A stretch of 53,453 nucleotides of DNA, from assembly GCF_029953285.1 (NCBI RefSeq), contig NZ_JASAOI010000087.1, positions 1-53,453 on the forward strand. The letters run 5' to 3'. Both the position numbers and the translations under genes were made by a program. Each line of letters starts with the position of its first letter. Within the stretch, counting starts at the first letter, position 1. Below the pieces are notes generated by a model. It saw only the letters and a program-made list of their open reading frames with translations, made no database searches and was not told the DNA's origin. This stretch comes from Yinghuangia seranimata (GTDB taxonomy: Bacteria > Actinomycetota > Actinomycetes > Streptomycetales > Streptomycetaceae). Shown here piece by piece: positions 35,511 through 44,342 of the stretch.

Positions 35511-35620
35511 CAGCCGACCGGCTTGTCGCGGCCTCGGAGGCCGCGCCAAGACCCCGTGTGGCACATCAGATTGGGCTCGTGCTGATGTCGAGGCCTGACT
35601 GCGCGGATCCTGAACGTGTG

Positions 35621-35649
35621 GCGCGGCGCCGCCTACGGCGGCGCCGCGC
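35621..35649. repeat. Perfect 13-bp hairpin
   Basis: Arms 35621-35633 and 35637-35649 are perfectly complementary with a 3-nt TAC loop. No T-run follows on either side. It is 110 bp past the nearest stop codon. Confidence 0.8.
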
Positions 35650-35825
35650 TCAAACCCCGCCTGGTGCTCCGCACTTCGGAGCGCACCGAGGGCAATCGCA
35701 GGGGACACGCACTATCTGAACCGCCGTTGTGCGCGCCTGCGAGCTGCAGGTGCGCATACCCGACCCCGGACCTCGCCGACAGCCGACGACGCACCACCGC
35801 GTACGGCATGGACTGAGCGAAAGCG

Positions 35826-35862
35826 CATTGCGTCGCCGCCCGGAGCGGGCGGCAACGCAATG
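35826..35862. repeat. 17-bp hairpin with one mismatch
   Basis: Arms 35826-35842 and 35846-35862 (8 bp, one C/A mismatch, 8 bp) with a GAG loop. Confidence 0.8.
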
Positions 35863-35942
35863 TCGGGGACGTGGCCATCAACCTTGCGCGCGACGCGCCG
35901 ACCCGGGCGGAGCCTGCGATCACTGGCGCTTTCGGGCCGGTT

Positions 35943-35971
35943 GCGCGGCGCGGCCGTGGGCCGCGCCGCGC
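35943..35971. repeat. Perfect 13-bp hairpin
   Basis: Arms 35943-35955 and 35959-35971 are perfectly complementary with a 3-nt GTG loop. The dimensions (13-3-13) equal those of the hairpin at 35621, and the base content is similar. Confidence 0.8.
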
Positions 35972-36143
35972 TGGATCTCGCGCGGATTGTCGACGCTCGG
36001 GGCTTTCCGTCGTTATGCATCACGGTTATCCGCTCCACCGCCAGCGGCAGCATGACCCGTTCCTTGGGACGCCACCTTCCTCGTCGGCATCGCTACGCCG
36101 CACATCCATCTGCCGTGCTTAAAGGCCCGTGCTGTCGATGACC

Positions 36144-37199
36144 TCAGTGCTCCCAACTCGGGCCGGCCGGTGAGCCGAACCAGACGCATTGGCGGGCGCG
36201 GGCGCCGTTCGGGCGCACGGTCAGGCCGAAGCCCGACGACTCCGGGCGGCCGTGGTCGTACCACCAGCGGACGGCGTCGGCGTACTCCTGGACGAGAGCC
36301 TCGTCCCCGGCCGCGTTGGTCTCGACGCCGGCTCCGAAGCCGACGGACGCGTACCGGCCGTCGCGCTCCAGCGACAGCACCCGCTCACCGACGGCCGGGT
36401 CGTCGCCGCTGGTGCGATGTGTGACGCCGGGCAGGAGCAGGCCGATGACGAACTCGCCGAACCCGCCCAGCGGTCCGTCGAGTCGCGCCCAGTCGGGGCC
36501 GAGGGAGACAGGCTTGGTCTCGCCGCCGTCCGGCCATTCGTCCCACGCTCGCGACCGCTGAGACCGCATCACCATGAACGAGGCGACCTCACCGAACCGC
36601 CCCACAGCCTCGCCGTCGCGTACACGCAGGCTGACGACGCGCTCGGTGCTGAACGCGGGTCCCCAAGGCATCACGATCTTGCCGTCGAGACACTGTTCCA
36701 GCCAAGCCGAGGGCATGTGGCGGATCGCGCAGGTGACGTGGACGCGGTCGTACGGTCCGCTGGACGGCCGTCCGTCGAAGCCGTCCGCGCAGACGACGTC
36801 GACGTTCGGAACGCCGGTCGCGTCGAGGTTCCGGCGCGCCGACTCGGCGACGTCCGGGTCGACCTCCACCGTCACGACAGAACCCGTCGGGCCGACTCGG
36901 TCCGCCAGGAGCGCGGCGGTGTAGCCGGTGCCGGCGCCGATCTCCAGGACACGGTGTCCCGGGTGCACATCGCAGGCGTCGAGCATGGCCTTCACGACTG
37001 TGGGCATAGAGGCCGACGACGACGGGACGGCACCGGCCATCTGCGTTGTCACGGCCTCGTCCGACCGGGCCGCAGCCTGCCACGCCTCCAAGTCCCCCGC
37101 TCGCGTGATCCACTCGCCGTCGACGAACAACCTGCCGGGGAGGAACGGCGTGCGGTCCCTCCCCAGCAGACGTACGGACGCGTTGTCCGGCTCGGTCAC
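36144..37199 (-). CDS. PIMT-like (protein-L-isoaspartate O-methyltransferase-type) peptide methyltransferase
   Basis: 351 aa. SAM motif I VLEIGAGTGYTAALLA (84-99) and VVTVEVDPDV (108-117); the PIMT-like SSSASMPTVVKAMLD element (60-74) precedes motif I, and YDRVHVTCAIRHMP (150-163) matches the PIMT YDxIxVTA...IP region. An acidic C-terminal half (about 185-351) has no counterpart in housekeeping PIMT (about 210 aa); long versions of this kind modify RiPP precursors. The GTG start (37197-37199) overlaps the TGA of a 43-aa peptide gene. Inference: it methylates an Asp of that peptide, leading to aspartimide. It also resembles the methyltransferases of FxLD and ATP-grasp (graspetide) systems, but no dehydratase or ATP-grasp gene is present. 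Confidence 0.85.
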   Translation of the reverse strand: MTEPDNASVRLLGRDRTPFLPGRLFVDGEWITRAGDLEAWQAAARSDEAVTTQMAGAVPSSSASMPTVVKAMLDACDVHPGHRVLEIGAGTGYTAALLADRVGPTGSVVTVEVDPDVAESARRNLDATGVPNVDVVCADGFDGRPSSGPYDRVHVTCAIRHMPSAWLEQCLDGKIVMPWGPAFSTERVVSLRVRDGEAVGRFGEVASFMVMRSQRSRAWDEWPDGGETKPVSLGPDWARLDGPLGGFGEFVIGLLLPGVTHRTSGDDPAVGERVLSLERDGRYASVGFGAGVETNAAGDEALVQEYADAVRWWYDHGRPESSGFGLTVRPNGARARQCVWFGSPAGPSWEH

Positions 37200-37327
37200 T
37201 TGCCGTCCTTCTTGTCGCCCTTGGGCTTGCGGTGGTCGCCAGTGTTGCCACCGCCGATGGTGTTGGACTGGCCGTCGTTGGAATTGCCCTGCGTCGGCTG
37301 GTCGTTCGGCTTACCTCTGGTCCCCAT
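37196..37327 (-). CDS. 43-aa hydrophilic peptide, candidate RiPP precursor
   Basis: A short gene with ATG at 37325-37327 and AGGGAGAG 3-4 nt upstream; its TGA overlaps the methyltransferase GTG. The peptide is rich in Asn, Gly, Asp and Gln, has no hydrophobic core, no Cys, Ser-rich or FxLD leader, and ends in a Lys-rich tail (HRKPKGDKKDGK). Asp residues are 9, 18, 31, 38 and 41; Asp 18 and Asp 41 are each followed by Gly, the sequence most prone to aspartimide. A basic precursor next to an acidic PIMT-like enzyme fits the imiditide class. Coding is supported by the ribosome-binding site, overlap and position, not by homology. Confidence 0.65.
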   Translation of the reverse strand: MGTRGKPNDQPTQGNSNDGQSNTIGGGNTGDHRKPKGDKKDGK

Positions 37328-37514
37328 GACTCTCCCTTTTGCATCTCAGGCATCGGCAGAGCGGCCACCCGGAAAGCGAGACGGGCGTGGACAACGGATC
37401 GCGTGGGCGGATCACCCAAAGCCGTTCGCTGGACTCCTGACTTGCCGTGCCAGGTACATACGTCCGGATCGTCATACGACTCGCGCGTCGCCCTCGTACC
37501 TCGTCGTCCGCCAT
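37311..37514 (-). CDS. 67-aa small protein with a CxCxxC motif, upstream of the peptide gene
   Basis: ATG at 37512-37514 has an excellent GGGAGG site exactly 6 nt upstream (37521-37526). The product is basic, starts MADDEVRGRRASRM and ends WPLCRCLRCKRESHGDQR, with Cys 53, 55 and 58. Its stop overlaps the peptide gene start by 17 nt, so the three genes form one tight leftward unit. No family is recognised; it might be a leader, regulator, metal-binding partner or second peptide. Confidence 0.55.
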   Translation of the reverse strand: MADDEVRGRRASRMTIRTYVPGTASQESSERLWVIRPRDPLSTPVSLSGWPLCRCLRCKRESHGDQR

Positions 37515-37616
37515 TCTCCACCTCCCGAGTGACCGTTCCGCTACAGAGCGAACACCTCTCGACGTACGGTGGGAACGGCTGGAAATCCACCAGGCGGAAG
37601 CGGGGGACAGGCGATA

Positions 37617-38447
37617 ATGGTTGCTCCCAACGAACTCGACCCGTTCGCGTCGCTGTGGCACACGTTCGGCCACTACCTGCGGGAACGCCGCAACGACCTG
37701 GGATGGTCACAGGACGATCTGGGCACCAAGGTCCACGCAACCGGCACCACTGTTGGGTACTGGGAGGCCGCGAAACGGACACCTGACCCGAAGGTGGTCC
37801 CCATGCTGGACGAAGTGCTCCAGGCGCGAGGCATGTTGGTGATCCTCGACCACCACGCACGCGAGGCGCTCGCCAAGGTCACACCGAAGTGGTTCGAGGG
37901 ATTCAAGGCGGCCGAGGCGACGGCGACCCGGGAGCGCGAGTACTCACCACAGTCCATCCCGGGCCTGCTCCAGTGCGAGGCGTACGCGCGTTGCCAGTTC
38001 CAGCAGATGCGGGTACCGGACGAGGTGGTCGAGACATGGACGCGCGACCGCATGAAGCGGCAGGAGGTGCTGACTCGGACCGTAATGCCGCTCGACTACT
38101 GGGCCATCATCGACGAGGGCGCTTTCGGCCGCCTGATGGCACACCCTGACTTCGCCTCCTCGCAGCTCGCCCACATCGCCGGACTCTGCGAACTCCCCAA
38201 CGTCACGGTCGAGATCCTGCCGACATCTGCCGGACTCCACGCGTGTATGGACGGCGCCGTGCTCCTCCTGGACCTTGCCGACAGGGGAACATGTGCGTGG
38301 TTGGAGCCCATGGGCGGAGGACATCTGATCGCGGAACGGGCCCGGGTCGATCGTCTGGAACGCCGCTACGATCTGCTGCGTACGGAAACGTTGTCAGTTT
38401 CCGCGTCAATGAAGGTGATTCGCGAACTCTTGGAGAGCACTTCATGA
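37617..38447 (+). CDS. XRE-family regulator with DUF5753 C-terminal domain
   Basis: 276 aa. N-terminal HTH (about 15-70: FGHYLRERRNDLGWSQDDLG, then TTVGYWEAAKRTPD); the C-terminal two-thirds is the actinomycete DUF5753 sensor-like domain (EREYSPQSIPGLLQCEAYAR, then LPTSAGLHACMDGAVLLLDL). It is paired with DUF397 by an ATGA overlap, the standard arrangement in Streptomyces (BldB/WhiJ-type systems). It is divergent from the methyltransferase unit, sharing a ~100-bp promoter region, and may regulate it. Start ATG 37617 follows GGGGGA. Confidence 0.9.
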   Translation: MVAPNELDPFASLWHTFGHYLRERRNDLGWSQDDLGTKVHATGTTVGYWEAAKRTPDPKVVPMLDEVLQARGMLVILDHHAREALAKVTPKWFEGFKAAEATATREREYSPQSIPGLLQCEAYARCQFQQMRVPDEVVETWTRDRMKRQEVLTRTVMPLDYWAIIDEGAFGRLMAHPDFASSQLAHIAGLCELPNVTVEILPTSAGLHACMDGAVLLLDLADRGTCAWLEPMGGGHLIAERARVDRLERRYDLLRTETLSVSASMKVIRELLESTS

Positions 38448-38635
38448 CGAAGCACGACTGCGTTCCCCGATGGAAGAAGTCGAGCTACAGCGGCAACCAG
38501 GGCGGAGCCTGTCTCGAAACCGCAGCGTTGACACCGGCGGTAGGCGTCCGTGACTCGAAGGACCTGAACGTCGGACAGCTGATCATCGCCGCGTCCTCCT
38601 GGGCGTCGCTGACGGAGTCGATCAAGTCGCTCTGA
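38444..38635 (+). CDS. DUF397 protein
   Basis: 63 aa with the family pattern WKKSSYSGNQGGACLETA, then VGVRDSKD. DUF397 proteins accompany XRE-DUF5753 regulators in actinomycetes and are thought to modulate them or act as toxin partners. ATG overlaps the regulator stop. The left 290-bp inverted repeat starts 10 nt past its stop codon. Confidence 0.92.
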   Translation: MTKHDCVPRWKKSSYSGNQGGACLETAALTPAVGVRDSKDLNVGQLIIAASSWASLTESIKSL

Positions 38636-38645
38636 CCTGTGCCGA

Positions 38646-38935
38646 GGTTGGGCCGTTGCGCTGCGGCGTGGACTGCGCCTGTCTGCACCGTCCCTGACCT
38701 GCAACGCTGTTGGCGGCCTCCCGCCCCTCCCGCTTTTGGATTTTCGCGCGGCCGTCCCGCGCGTCAAGCCGCGGTGACCCTGACCCGACTCAGGTGGCCT
38801 GTCCCGGGGCGAAGGAGGCGGCTTGACCCGCGGGCCGTCCGCGCTAAAGACCTCGCACCTAGCGGGAGGGGCGGGGAGTGTGGCGCCGCTCCCTCGTTTC
38901 ACGCCGCTCGCCTGCGGCCCCAGCGCGGTCGCCGC
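38646..38935 (-). repeat. 290-bp inverted repeat, left copy (copy B)
   Basis: Matches the reverse complement of 40231-40520 over the full 290 bp with about ten mismatches by eye (roughly 97% identity). The central 156 bp (38720-38875) is itself an imperfect palindrome: outer C-rich/G-rich arms of 15 bp and inner arms of about 28 nt. The repeat ends 4 bp before the stop codon of the nuclease-like gene. Confidence 0.92.
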
Positions 38936-38939
38936 ACGA

Positions 38940-39920
38940 TCATGCCGAGCGGGGTTCGCCAGTCTCGCCGTCGGTGATCCGTACCTCCACGCCGGGCGGT
39001 TTCCCGAGCCCGGCTGCTGTGCGCTGCCTGATCACCTCGGCCAGGTCGGCGATGAATCGTGCCGGGTCGAGCCGCAGCTCAAGGGGCGTCACCGCCACCA
39101 CGATGACACCTGCCGCCGTCATCGTTAACCGCCGTCGCTCCGTCCGTGCCAAATCCTCCGGCGAGGAGTGGTAGGCCCAGGAGTTGACCTCAAGTGCCAC
39201 CCCGAGCTCGACCCAGTAGCCGTCTGGGCAGGCGAGGAACCTTCCGTCGGGGAGGTAGAGCCGCGCGTTCCACACCGCCTTCGGCAGCCCGGCGCCTTCG
39301 ACCACCTTCCGCGCTTCGGCCTCGGCCACCGACCGCGTCCCGGTCCGCAGTTCTTCCAGCGCGAGATTCAGCAGACGATCCTCGCGCCGGGGCGCCGCCG
39401 CCAGTTCCTCCTCAAGCTCGCCGACCGTCACCCGCCGGTTCTGGACCACCTGTGCGACGAGCGCCAGCACATCCCGCTCCCGCTCCACATGCCGACAGGT
39501 ATCCACCACCGCCCGCGCCAGCCGCACCACCCTCACCCCGCCGATCACCTTGCTTCGCGTCGCGCGTGTAGTCCGTACGAGCCGGATCCACGGAGGCAGT
39601 GCCCGCCGCCGCGTTCCGTGTGCGGTCACGACGAGGATGAACGGCAGCGCGGGCACGCGGGTAAGCCCGTACCGTTCCAGCCCGTCCCGCCCCGACAGCA
39701 AGGAGCCTTTGCCGCAGTAGAGCAGTGCCGCTCGAATGTGCTGATCCCGCGTAGGGGCGAGACCCGATGTAAGCGCAATGCCAGGCAGGATGACTGTCCA
39801 GCGTCCGCCGGAACTGCACCGTCTGGTGAAAGCTCGGTCACCCACGCCGCATTGCCGGGCCTGTGCCCGGGTGATCAGACCGCGCTGGCTGCGGATGAGG
39901 GCGTCAAGCTCAGTCGCCAT
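38940..39920 (-). CDS. AbiEi-like/DUF559-type protein with Vsr-like nuclease domain
   Basis: 326 aa. N-terminal winged-helix of the AbiEi antitoxin type (IRSQRGLITRAQARQCGVGD, then RWTVILPGIAL); a middle AbiEi-like region; C-terminal Vsr/DUF559 endonuclease-like domain (about 220-285) with LPDGRFLACPDGYWVELG, LEVNSWAYHSS (Glu 244, His 251), DLARTERRRL and GVIVVAVTP. Actinobacteria carry many such proteins, suspected in defence or DNA transactions; activity is unproven. It is the only gene between two 290-bp inverted repeats. No AbiEii-type toxin follows. The upstream region holds a DnaA-box word and a 63-bp palindrome. Confidence 0.8.
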   Translation of the reverse strand: MATELDALIRSQRGLITRAQARQCGVGDRAFTRRCSSGGRWTVILPGIALTSGLAPTRDQHIRAALLYCGKGSLLSGRDGLERYGLTRVPALPFILVVTAHGTRRRALPPWIRLVRTTRATRSKVIGGVRVVRLARAVVDTCRHVERERDVLALVAQVVQNRRVTVGELEEELAAAPRREDRLLNLALEELRTGTRSVAEAEARKVVEGAGLPKAVWNARLYLPDGRFLACPDGYWVELGVALEVNSWAYHSSPEDLARTERRRLTMTAAGVIVVAVTPLELRLDPARFIADLAEVIRQRTAAGLGKPPGVEVRITDGETGEPRSA

Positions 39921-40017
39921 GCTTGTGATGATCCATCACGGTTGCGGCCGTCGGCGACACTGGCAGCTCGGGGTGTGGACAACTACTCGAGCGACTCGAA
40001 ACACCCATGGGCAGCCG

Positions 40018-40080
40018 TCCCCGTGACTTTGGGAACCAAATGGACGCTCAGCGTCCATTTGGTTCCCAAAGTCACGGGGA
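40018..40080. repeat. Perfect 63-bp palindrome (31-1-31)
   Basis: Arms 40018-40048 and 40050-40080 are complementary at every position, with a single central C at 40049. It lies 98 bp upstream of the nuclease-like gene, inside the inverted-repeat element. An AT-richer stretch follows at about 40096-40137, and a perfect DnaA-box word TGTGGACAA lies at 39974-39982. No gene covers it convincingly. Confidence 0.93.
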
Positions 40081-40230
40081 GCCCGATGAGAATGCCCGAT
40101 TAGGGGAATTTGTTACGATTTGGGGATGTATTCTCGGCTCCGCACCGAGGCGCAGAGGCACAGCTGCGCGACCACGCCGGGACGAAGGGCGGGCGCTCGG
40201 ACCACGGGCACATGAGCCGCACCGCTGTTC

Positions 40231-40520
40231 GCGGCGACCGCGCTGGGGCCGCAGGCGAGCGGCGCGGGGCGAGGGAGCGGCGCCACACTCCCCGCCCCTC
40301 CCGCTAGGTGCGAGGTCTTTAGCGCGGACGGCCCGCGGGTCAAGCCGCCTCCTTCGCCCCGGGACAGGCCATCTGAACCGGGTCAGGGTCACCGCGGCTT
40401 GACGCGCGGGACGGCCGCGCGAAAATCAAAAAGCGGGAGGGGCGGGAGGCCGCCAACAGCGTTGCAGGTCAGGGACGGTGCAGACAGGCGCAGTCCCCGC
40501 CGCAGCGCAACGGCCCAACC
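40231..40520 (+). repeat. 290-bp inverted repeat, right copy (copy C)
   Basis: Inverted partner of 38646-38935, same length. Its palindromic 156-bp core is 40291-40446. The core recurs, diverged, at 6-152, so this is a dispersed repeat family and not only a local duplication. No coding potential is evident. Confidence 0.92.
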
Positions 40521-40555
40521 CCCGTGCGAGCCACGGCAGTCCACGCCCCGTGGGC

Positions 40556-40611
40556 GGATTGCGGTGTGGTGCCTCACCTCGAGGAGAGGCGTGGGCGCCA
40601 CACCGCAATCC
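40556..40611. terminator. Hairpin terminator for the amidohydrolase gene
   Basis: Perfect 14-bp arms 40556-40569 and 40598-40611, extendable by five inner pairs with G-T wobbles. It lies 38 nt past the stop of the leftward amidohydrolase gene. Confidence 0.75.
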
Positions 40612-40648
40612 GTTCGGGCCGTCCGGCCGCCGTCCGGGCCGGAGGGCG

Positions 40649-42433
<1,785 letters not shown>

Positions 42434-42462
42434 GTGCAAGCCCCTTCCCGCGCCCGGGATCT

Positions 42463-42531
42463 GAGCACGCATCAGATCCGTGCTCGCTGCGGTGAAGGTA
42501 CGACTGCGCACTGTGCGAGTCAATATTCGCA
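42463..42531. promoter_or_regulatory. Inverted repeats in the amidohydrolase/IclR divergent promoter
   Basis: GAGCACG-N9-CGTGCTC (42463-42485, perfect), GCACTGTGC (42508-42516, palindrome) and TGCGA-N8-TCGCA (42514-42531) lie in the 126-bp gap between the two start codons. The AT-rich CAATATT near 42521 may be promoter. Likely IclR operators. Confidence 0.5.
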
Positions 42532-42559
42532 CTATGCAAAAAGATCGGGAAGCGGTACC

Positions 42560-43594
42560 GTGCCGGGCGTGGCCCGACCCTCACCGCAGACCGAACGCCT
42601 CGTCGCGCTTGTCGACGCCATCGCCGCGCGCCCCGAGGACGGCCTCACGCTGTCCGAGATCGCGCGCCACCTCGCGGTCACCCCGGCCACCTGCCACCCC
42701 ATGCTGGTCAGCCTCTCCGAGCTGGGCTGGCTCGTCCGCCACCCCGTCCGCCGCACGTACCGCCTCGGCCCCGCGCTCGTCACCGTCGGCCGCGCCGCCG
42801 CGCGCGGGCTCAGCGTCGTTGACCTCGCCCTCCCCGGCATGCAGCGGCTGCGCGACGACCTCGGCCTGACCTGCATCGCGCTCGCCCCCGGCGAGACGCA
42901 CGTGACCGTCGCCGAGGTCGTCCGCGGGCCCTCGGGGCACGGCCCGCACGTCCGCGTCGGCGACCAGATCCCGATCGCGCCGCCGCTCGGCGTCGGCTAC
43001 GTGAGCTGGGCCGACGAGCAGACGCTGCGCCGCTGGCTCGACGGCGTCACGAGCGACCCGGCCAAACGCGCCCGGCACGAGGAGGCCGTACGCCGCTCGC
43101 GCGCCCGCGGCTACGCCGTCGAGCAGGTCACCCGCGTCGAGACCGAGCTCGGCCGCACCCTCGCGCAGCTCGACGAGCACCTGGGCGACCACTTCGGCGA
43201 CCAGTTCGGCGACTTCACGCGGCACAGCGTGCAGGGCGACGGGCACGGGAGGGCGCAGGGGAGCGCGCAGGGCAACCCGCAGTACGGCACCGCGCAGGCC
43301 GACCCGTACCCCGACCCCGGCCGCGCCCCCGCCGCCGTCCGCCTGCGCACCCTCCTGGAGGAGATCGCCGGCGAACTCGGCGACACCGACCACGACGTCG
43401 TCCTCGACGTCGACCCCGACCGCGAGTACCGGCTCGGCCGCATCGGCGCGGGCGTCGTCGACGCCGACGGCGACGTCGCCCTCGTGCTCGCGCTGCACGG
43501 CTTCGCGCCGCGCACCCCGGGCGACCGCGTCGCCGACGTGGGGCGCCGCCTCGCCGCCGTCGCCGCCGAGGTGTCCGCACGCCTGCGGACCTGA
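42560..43594 (+). CDS. IclR-family transcriptional regulator
   Basis: 344 aa. N-terminal winged helix (about 8-65: ERLVALVDAIAARPEDGLTL, LSEIARHLAVTPATCHPMLV, RRTYRLGP) and an effector domain with PIAPPLGVGYVSWAD. A Gln/Gly/His-rich insert (about 213-255: DHFGDQFGDF and onward) interrupts the effector domain and is not typical. GTG 42560 is preceded by GGGA; a second GTG at 42569 is possible. Probably controls the divergent amidohydrolase. Confidence 0.87.
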   Translation: MPGVARPSPQTERLVALVDAIAARPEDGLTLSEIARHLAVTPATCHPMLVSLSELGWLVRHPVRRTYRLGPALVTVGRAAARGLSVVDLALPGMQRLRDDLGLTCIALAPGETHVTVAEVVRGPSGHGPHVRVGDQIPIAPPLGVGYVSWADEQTLRRWLDGVTSDPAKRARHEEAVRRSRARGYAVEQVTRVETELGRTLAQLDEHLGDHFGDQFGDFTRHSVQGDGHGRAQGSAQGNPQYGTAQADPYPDPGRAPAAVRLRTLLEEIAGELGDTDHDVVLDVDPDREYRLGRIGAGVVDADGDVALVLALHGFAPRTPGDRVADVGRRLAAVAAEVSARLRT

Positions 43595-43694
43595 CCCGGG
43601 CAAACCCAGGGGCCGTGAGCCCCCGTCACATGTGGCGCAGATCACAGGCGTTGGTCTGACAACCTCATCAACCCCCGCCCACGTACTACTGGTC

Positions 43695-44342
43695 GTGCGG
43701 CACTGGAGAAGAACACGGCGCGCCCAACTCGACGAGGACTTCCGTGAATGGGCGCTCGCCCGGCAGGCGCATCTGCGCCGGTCGGCCTATCTGCTGTGCC
43801 GCGACTGGCACTTGGCGGAGGATCTCACCCAGACCACGCTCGCCAAGATGTACGCCGCCTGGAACCGCGTCCGCGAGGGCGACGGCCGCGAGGCGTACGC
43901 CCGCCGCGTGCTGTACCGGACGTTCGTCGACGAGACCCGCCGCGGGTACCGTCGCGAACACACCGGCGTCGACCTGCCGGACCCCGGCGTCCCGGCCGAC
44001 GACCCGGCGCTGCGCATGGCACTGCTCGACGCCGTCGCGCACCTGCCGCCGCGCTGCCGCGCGGTGATCCTGCTGCGCTTCTGGGAGGACCAGAGCGTCG
44101 AGGACACCGCGGCCGCGCTCGGCTGCACCACCGGCACCGTCAAGAGCCAGACGTCACGCGGCCTCGCGGCGTTGAGACAGCGGCTGCGGGACGACGGCGG
44201 CTACGCCGGCTACGACGGCGGGACCGGCGGCGCAGGCATGGGTGGCGCCGGTATGGGAGGCGGCGCCACCCGTGTCGCGGGGGCACCCCCGCGACCGGCC
44301 AGGACCACGGATCTGCGACTGAGGACGGAGTGCGGAAGGTGA
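43695..44342 (+). CDS. SigE-family ECF-like RNA polymerase sigma factor
   Basis: 215 aa. Region 2: LRRSAYLLCRDWHLAEDLTQ, then TTLAKMYAAWNRV; region 4: LPPRCRAVILLRFWEDQSVE, then DTAAALGCTTGTVKSQTSRG. The C-terminal ~45 residues are Gly-rich repeats (GGAGMGG) and a basic tail, absent from usual SigE-family members (about 170 aa). The GTG start at 43695 is chosen because region 2 begins soon after; an upstream ATG at 43632 is possible. Overlaps the next gene by 4 nt. Confidence 0.88.
   Translation: MRHWRRTRRAQLDEDFREWALARQAHLRRSAYLLCRDWHLAEDLTQTTLAKMYAAWNRVREGDGREAYARRVLYRTFVDETRRGYRREHTGVDLPDPGVPADDPALRMALLDAVAHLPPRCRAVILLRFWEDQSVEDTAAALGCTTGTVKSQTSRGLAALRQRLRDDGGYAGYDGGTGGAGMGGAGMGGGATRVAGAPPRPARTTDLRLRTECGR

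Larger units (their letters stand above)
35511..36143. other. 633-bp gene-poor, hairpin-rich stretch
   Basis: Open frames here are short and overlap without any coding signature. What stands out is a series of strong inverted repeats (listed separately) plus weaker ones at about 35550-35576 (ACATCAG...CTGATGT) and 35660-35685. No transposase remnant is recognised. Confidence 0.5.

Noticed and set aside
36144-37199. Assignment of the methyltransferase to an FxLD lanthipeptide or ATP-grasp graspetide system
   Set aside because: The peptide has no FxLD motif, and neither a dehydratase nor an ATP-grasp gene is present in the surrounding 10 kb.
40007-40402. 131-aa frame across the 63-bp palindrome and right repeat
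   Set aside because: It crosses a perfect palindrome and a dispersed repeat, has no ribosome-binding site and no protein-like pattern.
38646-40520. Complete insertion sequence
   Set aside because: The single enclosed protein lacks any transposase motif (no DDE, HUH or serine/tyrosine recombinase pattern), and no clear target-site duplication is seen outside the repeats.
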